The notes below the pieces were generated by a model. That model saw nothing but the letters and a program-made list of their open reading frames with translations. It ran no database searches and had not been told where the DNA came from. Source: Glaciecola sp048820975 (GTDB taxonomy: Bacteria > Pseudomonadota > Gammaproteobacteria > Enterobacterales > Alteromonadaceae). From it: DNA of 64,000 nt. Below are positions 44,488 through 51,985 of the stretch, in pieces (the stretch's first letter is position 1; each line of letters begins with the position of its first letter). The stretch lies in NCBI RefSeq assembly GCF_048820975.1, contig NZ_JBMEUF010000002.1, forward strand, positions 310,001 through 374,000, in the 5' to 3' direction. A program made the position numbers and the translations under genes.

Positions 44488-44726
44488 CAATCTAATTCCT
44501 CTGAACAATCTGATAAGTCAGTTTCCATACCCTCTTTTATTGATTCCCTCATTCCTGGCACCGACAAGAGATACAAGGTCTCTTGAATTGCTTCCCAATC
44601 TTTTTCAGAGAGTAGAACAGCGTTGTTTCGTTTGCTCGTTATTTTCACTGGGATATGAGATTCAGCAGTTTCATCTATCACACGATATAAATTTGCACGA
44701 GCTTCTGTCGCAGTTAATGTAGTCAT
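44484..44726 (-). CDS. yefM: YefM/Phd-family antitoxin
   Basis: This 80-aa antitoxin starts T-L-T-A-T-E-A-R-A-N-L-Y-R-V-I-D-E and has K-R-N-N-A-V-L-L-S-E-K-D-W, the Phd/YefM DNA-binding fold, with an acidic C-terminal tail that binds YoeB. GGAGGT precedes the ATG at 44726. A 12-bp palindrome AAGCGTACGCTT (44743-44754) just upstream is a probable operator. Confidence 0.92.
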   Translation of the reverse strand: MTTLTATEARANLYRVIDETAESHIPVKITSKRNNAVLLSEKDWEAIQETLYLLSVPGMRESIKEGMETDLSDCSEELDW

Positions 44727-44742
44727 AAGTACCTCCAAACAA

Positions 44743-44754
44743 AAGCGTACGCTT
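44743..44754 (-). promoter_or_regulatory. Operator candidate of yefM-yoeB
   Basis: Perfect palindrome AAGCGTACGCTT, 17 bp before the antitoxin ATG, consistent with autorepression by YefM. E. coli YefM operators carry a TGTACA core, so the exact core differs. Confidence 0.5.
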
Positions 44755-44784
44755 AACCGCACGCAATGTCAAATATTGTACTGC

Positions 44785-44850
44785 TAACACCTGATTAAGC
44801 GGTAAAAATTTGCTCTATAATTTTTATCCGTCTTCGATCTATTGTTATGT
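44785..44850 (-). other. attC site
   Basis: Short attC, TAAC at 44785, core GTTATGT at 44844. The core also forms the -35 of the vapBC promoter candidate. Confidence 0.87.
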
Positions 44851-44870
44851 TTTTTCAACTGAGTCATAAT
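44842..44870 (+). promoter_or_regulatory. vapBC promoter with -35 inside attC
   Basis: TTGTTA (44842-44847, overlapping the attC core) and CATAAT (44865-44870) are spaced by exactly 17 bp and precede the VapB start by 37 bp. Confidence 0.5.
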
Positions 44871-44907
44871 GTGTATAAACTTACTACTCTTTACACATAG
44901 GTGCAAC

Positions 44908-45102
44908 ATGAGAACTAACATTGTCATCGACGATAAATTAATGGCAGACGCGCTCAGTGCGACTGGTCTACAAACCAAAAAAGAAGCTGTAGAAGAAGGC
45001 TTAAAAGCATTAATCAGACTCAGAAAGCAAGCTAAGATTCGCTCTCTTAGAGGAAGGTTAGATTGGGAAGGCGACCTTGATGATATGAGAACCAGTGAAT
45101 GA
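44908..45102 (+). CDS. vapB: VapB-type antitoxin
   Basis: This 64-aa antitoxin has an RHH start R-T-N-I-V-I-D-D-K-L-M-A-D-A and the VapB tail R-L-D-W-E-G-D-L-D-D-M-R that inserts in the VapC active site. The ATG follows a weak ribosome site (AGGTG). It runs against the array and overlaps vapC by ATGA. Confidence 0.9.
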   Translation: MRTNIVIDDKLMADALSATGLQTKKEAVEEGLKALIRLRKQAKIRSLRGRLDWEGDLDDMRTSE

Positions 45103-45500
45103 TATTGGTAGATACTAGTGTTTGGATTGATTACTTTAAAGGTAATGAGACACAAGAAACTAATTTGTTAGATACAGCTTTGAGTAATGATAGTGTGGCC
45201 ATTGGTGATTTAATCTTGTTGGAGATACTTCAAGGGTTTCGTTCTGACAAAGACTATGAAACAGCTAAAGAACACCTACAAGTATTACCTCAGTTTAGTA
45301 TGCTTTCACCAGAAATAGCGATAAATGCAGCTGAAAATTATCGTGTTTTAAGAAAGCGTGGCATAACTATAAGAAAAACCGCTGACGTAATAATTGCAAC
45401 ATTTTGCATAAATAAAAGTATCCCACTGCTATTTGCTGATAAAGACTTTATACCCTTTACCAAACATTTAAAACTTCAATCGGTATCAACCGAAACCTAA
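45099..45500 (+). CDS. vapC: VapC-type PIN-domain ribonuclease toxin
   Basis: This 133-aa PIN nuclease has the acidic residues Asp5 (V-D-T-S-V-W-I-D), Glu in L-L-E-I-L-Q, Asp in T-A-D-V-I-I-A-T and Asp in F-A-D-K-D-F. VapC toxins usually cut tRNA or rRNA. The stop TAA is part of the attC boundary at 45498. Confidence 0.92.
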   Translation: MILVDTSVWIDYFKGNETQETNLLDTALSNDSVAIGDLILLEILQGFRSDKDYETAKEHLQVLPQFSMLSPEIAINAAENYRVLRKRGITIRKTADVIIATFCINKSIPLLFADKDFIPFTKHLKLQSVSTET

Positions 45501-45594
45501 CGCCTAATTAACAGGCAAAAAATAGTTGGTTAAAATAAGCGACGAAGGAGCAAAAACCAACTGTTTTTTGTCCTTGTTTAATTTCTTGTTAGGC
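45498..45594 (-). other. attC site
   Basis: attC of 97 bp, TAAC at 45498, core GTTAGGC at 45588; inner pair AGTTGGTT / AACCAACT. Confidence 0.85.
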
Positions 45595-46083
45595 TTTTAA
45601 TACACCTTGCCAGTAACCAACATCTTTCCATTGTTCAAATTTAAAACCAACCTGTTTGAAATGTGCAACTTTTTCTAAGCCAAATTTCTCATGGAGAGCG
45701 ACGCTAGCTGGATTAGGCAATGTAATACCACCAATCACAGAATGGATAGAACGAGATTTTAACTCTGAGAATAAAGCATCATAGAGTTGTGAACCTACGC
45801 CGTTACCGATACATTTTGGCGATAAATAAACAGTAACCTCGACTGAAAAACGATAAGCAAAACGCTCTCTCCATTTGGTAGCATAAGCATAACCAATTAA
45901 GGCACCCGAAGAATCTTCGGCAATTAACCACGGTAAATCATCTGATTGAACTTTAGATATACGATTAAGGATATCTTCAGCAGATATAATTTCTGTTTCG
46001 AATGTAACAACAGTATCTGAAATATAATGATTATATATTTCAGCAATTGAAGTAGCATCCTTACTCACTGCATTACGAATCAC
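45589..46083 (-). CDS. GNAT acetyltransferase, phosphinothricin type
   Basis: This 164-aa N-acetyltransferase begins I-R-N-A-V-S-K-D-A-T-S-I-A-E-I-Y-N-H-Y-I, as PAT/Bar-like enzymes do, and keeps the acetyl-CoA loop C-I-G-N-G-V-G-S and the late motif W-K-D-V-G-Y-W-Q. Such proteins often acetylate amino-acid analogues or oxidised methionine. The substrate cannot be stated. The stop lies in the attC core. Confidence 0.88.
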   Translation of the reverse strand: MIRNAVSKDATSIAEIYNHYISDTVVTFETEIISAEDILNRISKVQSDDLPWLIAEDSSGALIGYAYATKWRERFAYRFSVEVTVYLSPKCIGNGVGSQLYDALFSELKSRSIHSVIGGITLPNPASVALHEKFGLEKVAHFKQVGFKFEQWKDVGYWQGVLKA

Positions 46084-46100
46084 AATGCCTCCTGAAAGCC

Positions 46101-46213
46101 TAACACCCTACTTTGGGGCATAAACATGCAGGCTAAAATTGGAGCGGTGCGACTGAGCCTGCATGTTTATGTCCCAGTGAGCGCGAGCGAACGACAACAG
46201 TTGTTTGTTAGCA
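46101..46213 (-). other. attC site
   Basis: Long attC, 113 bp, TAAC at 46101, core GTTAGCA at 46207; inner pair AAACATGCAGGCT / AGCCTGCATGTTT. Confidence 0.86.
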
Positions 46214-46219
46214 GTCGAC

Positions 46220-46504
46220 CTAATTAAAACCTAAATAAAGTACAAAAACAGCCATAGAAAAAGGCAGTACTAAAAAGTTAAACATAGTTTCAACATCCTT
46301 TTTGAATACTGCCCTAATGCCAATATAGCTATTAAACAGTGTTACTACTACCGATAAAAAGCCAACGATAATTAGCTTAACGGGGTAGTTCATGTTCGGG
46401 TGAAATAAATAAGCAACTATTGCCGGAGGGATTAGAAGTGGTATCTCCGCCACGATCCAAGAAACTTGATTTAAATATTTAGTGTATTTTTCGGTCAAAC
46501 TCAT
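46220..46504 (-). CDS. Small membrane protein (cassette)
   Basis: This 94-aa protein has three predicted TM helices (about residues 14-32, 42-62, 75-92). Not recognised. Confidence 0.62.
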   Translation of the reverse strand: MSLTEKYTKYLNQVSWIVAEIPLLIPPAIVAYLFHPNMNYPVKLIIVGFLSVVVTLFNSYIGIRAVFKKDVETMFNFLVLPFSMAVFVLYLGFN

Positions 46505-46514
46505 TGAAGGCTGC

Positions 46515-46628
46515 TAACGCCTGCCTAAGCGGCAAATTAATAATGGGTTAAACTTATTGAGCGCAGCGACAATAACCCATTGTTAATTGTCCGATGCGAG
46601 CTTGCTAGCCTTAAGGCTCTTGTTAGTT
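46515..46628 (-). other. attC site
   Basis: Long attC, 114 bp, TAAC at 46515, core GTTAGTT at 46622; inner pair AATGGGTT / AACCCATT. Confidence 0.85.
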
Positions 46629-47315
46629 TTACAACCCAAACACCGCCTCAAATTTCTCCCCATTATTTAACCTGTCTAACCCCAAATATAAACTTTTAGT
46701 GTCCATTGGCTCTATTGCAATCCTTGAGGCTTGGTAATATTTCACGCTCGTGTTAGGGAAGTCACTTAAATAAAAAATGGACTTAATCTTTGTCACATTT
46801 TCTTTTTTTATTTCTATATTTTTAAGAAGAAACGGCTCACGATAATCCACCTTGATACCAGTTCCTTCAATGAACCAGGCAGGCAATTGAGTTAACTCTA
46901 CAAGAAAGTCGGTTCTATGTCTTACCTCTGCATGAACATATTCATGGGCTATCACGTCTGTGTTGAGACCTTTGGGGCCCAGAAAAATACATTCTCGAAA
47001 GAATCCTGATGTTTGCATACCCGTTGGGTTAAACCCAAAATCAGAGTATTTGGTTTCTGCCGTTGCAATAATTCTAGGTGAAGATATAGGGTTCCCATAT
47101 ACGCTAGAAACCCTATCAATTGCACTGGCTATTGAATTAATCAATCCAAACTTTTGCGCTTCGTCTAGGCTGTCGTCAATATAGATATTTGATGATACTT
47201 GCGAAAAGTGAGTTAGCCCTATCACCTCGCATGCTATTGCATCTTTTTTGAAAAAGATGAATGAGACAGAAAAGGTAAGCAAACAAGCAAACGAAAGGAT
47301 TTTGAAAATACGCAC
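46629..47315 (-). CDS. Membrane-anchored zinc metallopeptidase-like protein
   Basis: This 228-aa protein has one N-terminal TM/signal segment and a gluzincin pattern: H-E-Y-V-H (HExxH) followed about 20 residues later by W-F-I-E-G-T-G, whose Glu would be the third ligand. This suggests an extracytoplasmic peptidase. GTG 47315 with AAGGA gives a clean signal anchor; the frame upstream of it reads through the attC. Target unknown. Confidence 0.72.
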   Translation of the reverse strand: MRIFKILSFACLLTFSVSFIFFKKDAIACEVIGLTHFSQVSSNIYIDDSLDEAQKFGLINSIASAIDRVSSVYGNPISSPRIIATAETKYSDFGFNPTGMQTSGFFRECIFLGPKGLNTDVIAHEYVHAEVRHRTDFLVELTQLPAWFIEGTGIKVDYREPFLLKNIEIKKENVTKIKSIFYLSDFPNTSVKYYQASRIAIEPMDTKSLYLGLDRLNNGEKFEAVFGL

Positions 47316-47333
47316 CGGCTTTCCTTGTAAAAC

Positions 47334-47399
47334 TAACACTTCAAATAACAAGCACAAACTGCTCTTTGTTTGTGTCTCTGTTCATTTGTTTTGTTAGCC
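47334..47399 (-). other. attC site
   Basis: Short attC, TAAC at 47334, core GTTAGCC at 47393; stem AAGCACAAAC / GTTTGTGTCTCT imperfect. Confidence 0.82.
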
Positions 47400-47693
47400 A
47401 TTCGCCCTCAGTTCTTCTTGGATTACTTCAGGATGTCTAAATGCAATCTGAATAAGCGCTTTGGCAGCACCTGATGGCTTGCGTCGGCCTTGCTCCCACT
47501 CTTGAAGTGTCCTTGGTGAGATTTGTAATGCTGAAGCAAACTGGTTTTGAGAAAGTCCTGTCTTTAATCGAGCAGATGCTACCTCATTTGGTTCGATTTG
47601 AGTGGTACGTGCAACATTACCTGCTTTCATTTCTTTGACTGATTGCAGTAATTTATAACCGAGTTCTTCGCCTGTCATTTGAGTTTTAGTCAT
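47394..47693 (-). CDS. higA: HigA-type antitoxin (XRE family)
   Basis: This 99-aa protein has a C-terminal helix-turn-helix (A-R-L-K-T-G-L-S-Q-N-Q-F-A-S-A-L-Q-I-S-P-R-T-L-Q-E-W-E) and lies after its toxin gene with an 8-bp overlap, the HigBA order of Vibrio integron modules. The stop is in the attC core. Confidence 0.9.
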   Translation of the reverse strand: MTKTQMTGEELGYKLLQSVKEMKAGNVARTTQIEPNEVASARLKTGLSQNQFASALQISPRTLQEWEQGRRKPSGAAKALIQIAFRHPEVIQEELRANG

Positions 47694-48000
47694 TATCTAT
47701 TACCTCTTTAATGGATTTCAGGATATGAGATGGGATATTTTCTTTTACAGTTTTACTGTAAATAACCAACAGCCATATTTCTCCATTTTTTAGTTTTGTA
47801 TAATAAATTACTCGAACACCGCCGCGTTTCCCTACACCACGCTTGGACCATCTTACTTTCCTGCAACCACCACTACCCGGGATCACATCACCAGCGTTCT
47901 GATTGCCAGCAATCCATGTGCAAAAGTCTCCTCTTTCGTCTTCTGTCCAGATAGAGTCTGCATCGTTTTTAAATGTCGGAGTTTCTATAATTGTATACAT
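47686..48000 (-). CDS. higB: HigB/RelE-type toxin
   Basis: This 104-aa RelE-fold toxin starts Y-T-I-I-E-T-P-T-F and holds the family core G-S-G-G-C-R-K-V-R-W...R-G-G-V-R-V-I-Y-Y, with a C-terminal helix. HigB-2-like toxins cleave ribosome-bound mRNA. An inverted repeat directly upstream is a likely operator. Confidence 0.9.
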   Translation of the reverse strand: MYTIIETPTFKNDADSIWTEDERGDFCTWIAGNQNAGDVIPGSGGCRKVRWSKRGVGKRGGVRVIYYTKLKNGEIWLLVIYSKTVKENIPSHILKSIKEVIDND

Positions 48001-48011
48001 GAGCCGTATTA

Positions 48012-48026
48012 TACGTCTTTGACGTA
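48012..48026 (-). promoter_or_regulatory. Operator candidate of higBA
   Basis: Perfect inverted repeat TACGTC-TTT-GACGTA, starting 12 bp upstream of the HigB ATG and flanked by AT-rich sequence (TATTA / CAATAT) that could form the -10. Confidence 0.6.
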
Positions 48027-48065
48027 CAATATCAAACGTTTAATTGAAGTCGACTCAGATATGGC

Positions 48066-48128
48066 TAACACTTTACATAACCGGTTTGTGGCGTCTTTCC
48101 ACAAATCCGGTTAATGGTACTGTTATAT
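48066..48128 (-). other. attC site
   Basis: Short attC, 63 bp, TAAC at 48066, core GTTATAT at 48122; stem AACCGGTTTGTGG / CCACAAATCCGGTT. Confidence 0.88.
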
Positions 48129-48129
48129 G

Positions 48130-48588
48130 TTACTCGGATACGAATACAACCGTAAAAACTTCAGAAGGCAATTTGTTCAGACCAACTATAACTGCTGACT
48201 TCTGGTAAGTAGGTGTCTTGCCTAAACCTGAATAGCCGACAATTAACTTATCATCAACTGTGGCGACGCCGAAAGCTCCAATACAACAAAAATATAACCC
48301 TCTTGCTATAATATGATGCTTAAAATTCGATAAATCACAGTTCTCACTTGCGTAGCTTTGAACTTCGCCTTTATCTAATACGTCAAACGTTTTTGTATCT
48401 AGCACACTAACTGCAAGCTCAACCTTTGAAGCTAAAACCTCGCAATTTGTGTCGGAATCTAGCCATCTGAAGCTTTCTAGCTGTTTGTCCGTTAGTTCTG
48501 GAGCGCTGTACCATTCTATTGCATTTACGATTTGAGTAGAAGCCAGCAGAAAAATAAAGCAAGACAACCTCGCAACATGCTTATACAT
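48130..48588 (-). CDS. Hypothetical secreted protein (cassette)
   Basis: This 152-aa protein has a signal peptide (residues 1-23, cleavage near V-N-A) and a body with Cys residues (N-C-E-V, E-N-C-D, F-C-C-I). Not recognised. ATG 48588 abuts the attC; the same frame is open through the whole attC upstream but lacks a ribosome site there. Confidence 0.62.
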   Translation of the reverse strand: MYKHVARLSCFIFLLASTQIVNAIEWYSAPELTDKQLESFRWLDSDTNCEVLASKVELAVSVLDTKTFDVLDKGEVQSYASENCDLSNFKHHIIARGLYFCCIGAFGVATVDDKLIVGYSGLGKTPTYQKSAVIVGLNKLPSEVFTVVFVSE

Positions 48589-48589
48589 A

Positions 48590-48652
48590 TAACGCCCGAT
48601 TAAGCGGTAAAAACCGCTCTTATTTTTATCCGACTTAAATCGTTTGTTATGT
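48590..48652 (-). other. attC site
   Basis: Short attC, 63 bp, TAAC at 48590, core GTTATGT at 48646. Confidence 0.86.
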
Positions 48653-48653
48653 T

Positions 48654-48929
48654 TCATTTATCGTCCTTAACAGGCCCAAGAAGAAAATCCCAAAAACCTG
48701 AGTTAAGACGTTTATGAAGCTTGGGATAATTTTTAAGTAAAGGATCAAATAAAACAAGTAAGATATCCTTTAGTGCCCAAACAATAATTACCACACCTAG
48801 CAAGAAAGAACCAATCGGGTGTTTTCTGCCAAATTCTGTTTCACCTGATTGAAGTAAATGTGCTGACCAGATGCAGACGACGATGCCGAGAACTAACATT
48901 AAAATATTTACTATAAGCTTTTTATTCAT
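48654..48929 (-). CDS. Small membrane protein (cassette)
   Basis: This 91-aa protein has two predicted TM helices (about 6-24 and 41-60) and ends in a charged tail after F-W-D-F-L-L-G-P-V. Not recognised. Confidence 0.6.
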   Translation of the reverse strand: MNKKLIVNILMLVLGIVVCIWSAHLLQSGETEFGRKHPIGSFLLGVVIIVWALKDILLVLFDPLLKNYPKLHKRLNSGFWDFLLGPVKDDK

Positions 48930-48958
48930 TCCTTTAGCTCACAACTTCCATTGAAATA

Positions 48959-49053
48959 TAACGCCTCAAACACCAGCTTGGTGAAGTTGGCGGCTTTTTT
49001 GGAACAAAAAAGGTGACAGCTTTGCCAAGTCCGAGTGCTTTGACTTGTTATGC
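48959..49053 (-). other. attC site
   Basis: attC of 95 bp, TAAC at 48959, core GTTATGC at 49047. It closes the Septu-like cassette. Confidence 0.84.
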
Positions 49054-49722
49054 GCATACTAAGTACTGGGTAAACTCTTCGTTCAGCGCTGTATTCTCCC
49101 TAATAACCCACCGCTTAAATGAAGTAAAATTGCTTGCTATATGCAAGTGTGATTTTATCTTCCTCTTGTAGTATTCCTTATCTTCATCGTCGCAAGTGGG
49201 CTTAAAGTACTCAATAAGAAGACCTTGAAACTCCTGCATTTCTTCTAAAAGCTTATTTCTTAAGTTTGCAGCTTCAATAGTCTTTAATTTTGTCGTTCCG
49301 TTAAAAGCATTTTCGACTAGTTCAGCAGTGCTCTGAGTGCTCAATGACGCATCTAACGGTGTTATCTTTACTTTTTCAAAGGGAAATGGCTTGAATTCAT
49401 AATGCACTTTGTCTTCAACCTTTTCCTGCTCATCAGTGCAGTCCAGAATATTTTCATAGCTATCTAGCTTGATATTATTGCAGTGCGCACATGACCAGAA
49501 CAGATTATCCCATGAGAATTTTAAATCAACATTACCTTTATGCGGCCGGAAGTGTTCTACGTTTATAGTATGAGGTTGAGAATCTTCACAAATATAGCAT
49601 TTGTTATGAAAGTCAACTTTGATTCTATCCAAGACGCAGCCACATTTATAATCCCCAGACGCTTTGGTCTTTTCTGTTTTCAAGCAATCAGGTTCAGGTT
49701 GAGATTTATTAAAATACAACAT
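49048..49722 (-). CDS. ptuB: Septu-like HNH nuclease PtuB
   Basis: This 224-aa protein has a zinc-finger HNH layout: C42-x2-C45, catalytic E56-H57, N73 and C78-x2-C81-N82. This is the TIGR02646-type plan found in PtuB of the Septu anti-phage system and in some retron effectors. It is read after the PtuA-like ATPase with 5 bp between. The C-terminal half is helical. The expected role is degrading nucleic acid on phage infection, controlled by PtuA. The stop is in the attC core. Confidence 0.82.
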   Translation of the reverse strand: MLYFNKSQPEPDCLKTEKTKASGDYKCGCVLDRIKVDFHNKCYICEDSQPHTINVEHFRPHKGNVDLKFSWDNLFWSCAHCNNIKLDSYENILDCTDEQEKVEDKVHYEFKPFPFEKVKITPLDASLSTQSTAELVENAFNGTTKLKTIEAANLRNKLLEEMQEFQGLLIEYFKPTCDDEDKEYYKRKIKSHLHIASNFTSFKRWVIRENTALNEEFTQYLVCA

Positions 49723-49727
49723 GCTAA

Positions 49728-50972
49728 CTACTCTCCTTTTTCATTTAGGAGAGAAAGTTCAATTTGCTGGAGTTTTACATGAAGCTCTTTCGATAAATAT
49801 TTCGGCAAGTGAGAAAGATAGTTTTTTAAATGATGGTACTCAGCTTGATCTTCTTTTGTTCTATTATTTGCTAGCTCTTCAAACTTATTAATTTTTTCTA
49901 TAAGAAGTTCAGAGTACTTATTTGACGAAAAGTAACTCTCGATTAGAGCGTCATAAGAATATCCTGACAGGTCTTCTGTCACAATACGGTTTTGCAAGTC
50001 ACAAACCACCGAGTTTTCTATTGATGACAAAACAAAAGGAGAGTGAGTTGTTATAATAAACTGTAAATTTGGAAAGAAGTCGCCTAGAAAAGGTAATACT
50101 TTTTTCTGTAAATCAACATGTAGATGCGTTTCTATCTCATCAATTAGTACAATGCCTTGCATATTGTAGCTGGCGTTACTTTTTGTCTCCATTCGTAATA
50201 TTAGTTCAGTCAATATACTCAATATTGCCGAATGGCCATCTGATAACTCTGAGAGCGTGTATGGCTCTCTACCATTGACATCAATTTTGAAATTGTAATT
50301 TTTCCTGTCAAAAATAAGACTTAACTCAGGAGCCTCAAGTATTTCGCCAAGCCGTTTTTCAAATCTTGAAAACCACTCGTCGATTCTTGTCACTTCCTTC
50401 TCATCTTGATCGTCACGAGCAAATGATCGTTCGGCTTTTAAGTTTACAATGTATTGCAGAAAAGCTGTGTTTGCTCTTTCTTTTGGCTGATACTTATCTT
50501 TCAGGCTGACTTTGTTTATCCCTGACGGGACAGTAATAGACGTTGTTCTCTTTGCGTCAAAATACGCAATCAAAAATTCACCTTGTTGTGCCTTGTCTTG
50601 CAATTCAATGTTTCTAGAAAAGCCAATCTCCAGACCGCCAAATCGTTCAAACCACTTTTTCGTTTGCTCAACACTCCTTTTAGCTTGAACAAAATTAGGA
50701 TCATCCTCAGCAGGGCTTCTACTTTGTAGTTGCTTTAAATTCGATTCAAGATTCATCAAATTTGTCTTCTGCCGATCCCAATTTGCATATTGCCCATTAA
50801 AAACATTTTCGAGAAATCTATTGATCTCTAAAAGCAAAGTGGTTTTACCAGACCCATTCCTACCTGTAAGAATAAGGTGCTTTCTTGATGATTCGCTCAG
50901 AGGGATGTCAATTTCTTTAATATTTCTGACTTCTTTGACATTTATTTTGTTTATAAAAATTCCGTTGCTCAT
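49728..50972 (-). CDS. ptuA: Septu-like ATPase PtuA
   Basis: This 414-aa AAA/ABC-type ATPase has Walker A G37-R-N-G-S-G-K-T-T45, a coiled middle (about residues 75-110), signature-like L-S-D-G-H-S-A-I-L, Walker B I-V-L-I-D-E-I-E-T-H-L-H and switch T-T-H-S-P-F. This is the SMC-like short-ATPase plan of PtuA. With the HNH gene it forms a two-gene, 2-kb cassette, the largest in the array. No reverse transcriptase or retron RNA is seen, so Septu is preferred over a retron. Confidence 0.82.
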   Translation of the reverse strand: MSNGIFINKINVKEVRNIKEIDIPLSESSRKHLILTGRNGSGKTTLLLEINRFLENVFNGQYANWDRQKTNLMNLESNLKQLQSRSPAEDDPNFVQAKRSVEQTKKWFERFGGLEIGFSRNIELQDKAQQGEFLIAYFDAKRTTSITVPSGINKVSLKDKYQPKERANTAFLQYIVNLKAERSFARDDQDEKEVTRIDEWFSRFEKRLGEILEAPELSLIFDRKNYNFKIDVNGREPYTLSELSDGHSAILSILTELILRMETKSNASYNMQGIVLIDEIETHLHVDLQKKVLPFLGDFFPNLQFIITTHSPFVLSSIENSVVCDLQNRIVTEDLSGYSYDALIESYFSSNKYSELLIEKINKFEELANNRTKEDQAEYHHLKNYLSHLPKYLSKELHVKLQQIELSLLNEKGE

Positions 50973-51003
50973 TTAGAATCCTGTATTTGGTGTTTGGAGC
51001 GCA

Positions 51004-51066
51004 TAACACTTACTATAACCGGTTTGTGCCGCTCTTGCACAAATCCGGTTAATGGTTTTGTTATCC
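51004..51066 (-). other. attC site
   Basis: Short attC, 63 bp, TAAC at 51004, core GTTATCC at 51060; stem AACCGGTTTGTG / CACAAATCCGGTT. Confidence 0.88.
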
Positions 51067-51072
51067 ACAAAT

Positions 51073-51543
51073 TTACTCATAAGTCACAGTTTGTTTGAGT
51101 TGGTCTAACAAACTCTTGTCGTCTGTTCGTTGAAGCCACATTGACGATGTTTCGACTGATATACCGTTTGAGTGTGATATCAATGATGCTTTTACATCAC
51201 TCTTCAAAGAGTATTCAGTATTACCCGAAGAGGAATAATCTAATAACAAAATGAGCTCGAACTGCATCGTATCGGTTCCACAATCTCGTAACATTGTTCT
51301 ACCGAGGGAAGTAGACCAAATAATATTTTTTGTTTCAATTTTACAAGTGAGTCCGTTTTCATCGTCGCTTATATCAGCGTCGTAGAGAAAAACGCCCTCG
51401 GTTGCTCGCAAATCTAGAAATTGATATGAAAGTCCTTTAACCTCTTTATTTTTATAAAGTTCAATACCCTCATAAACGCCCTTCCAGTCAGCAGCATTTG
51501 CTCCAAATGAGAAAAAAACAAATAAAACACCGAGTAACCTCAT
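51073..51543 (-). CDS. Hypothetical secreted protein (cassette)
   Basis: This 156-aa protein has a signal peptide (residues 1-19, ending G-A-N-A) and no known family; a Cys pair may form a disulphide. ATG 51543 follows AAAGGAGAG. The frame is open upstream through the attC and into the 321-bp repeat cassette (to GTG 51639), which would add 32 basic residues; the ribosome site and signal peptide argue for 51543. Confidence 0.68.
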   Translation of the reverse strand: MRLLGVLFVFFSFGANAADWKGVYEGIELYKNKEVKGLSYQFLDLRATEGVFLYDADISDDENGLTCKIETKNIIWSTSLGRTMLRDCGTDTMQFELILLLDYSSSGNTEYSLKSDVKASLISHSNGISVETSSMWLQRTDDKSLLDQLKQTVTYE

Positions 51544-51560
51544 AACTCTCCTTTGTGGAT

Positions 51561-51881
51561 AACGCCGCATTAAACGGCGAAAATTGCCTTTTATTTTTGT
51601 CCGATTCAATGCTTTGTTAGCATAAAATGATGAACTCACAAGCGCGCTCCACCCGTAAACGTTGATAACGATACATTGATAATTATTAGTAGATTAATAC
51701 GACATTGTTTGGAAAGCAAAATAACATCCTTTGTTTATTTCGTGCTTGAATTGAGTAATAACTTGTTTGGCTTAAAAAGCATTAAACCCAAATTGCCAAC
51801 ACCTTTTAAAAATTGCCCATGATGCGATGCTTATATTTCCTAGCGCATGCCAGCTTATTACATTTAAATATTTTTACTGCT
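51561..51881 (-). repeat. 321-bp ORF-less cassette, copy R1 (type a)
   Basis: First (distal-most) of 11 copies. attC occupies 51560-51622 (TAACGCCGC..., core GTTAGCA). The remaining 259 bp hold only short frames (under 20 codons) on the minus strand. Identical by eye to R3, R6 and R11. Confidence 0.92.
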
Positions 51882-51985
51882 AACGCCCCAATAACGGGCA
51901 AGTAGTTACCGGCGAGAATGCCGAAGGCGCCGGTGAGTACTTGTCCCAGTGAGCGGAGCGAGCGTTGTTAATTGGTTTGTTATAC
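51881..51985 (-). other. attC site
   Basis: Long attC, about 105 bp, TAAC at 51881, core GTTATAC at 51979; inner pair GGCGCC region. Confidence 0.84.

Noticed and set aside
49048..50972. Retron effector pair
   Set aside because: No reverse transcriptase or msr/msd-like RNA is present in the cassette, so the plain Septu layout fits better.
51544..51639. N-terminal extension of the 51073 protein into the repeat cassette
   Set aside because: The ATG at 51543 has a good ribosome site and begins a normal signal peptide; the extension is translated attC sequence.
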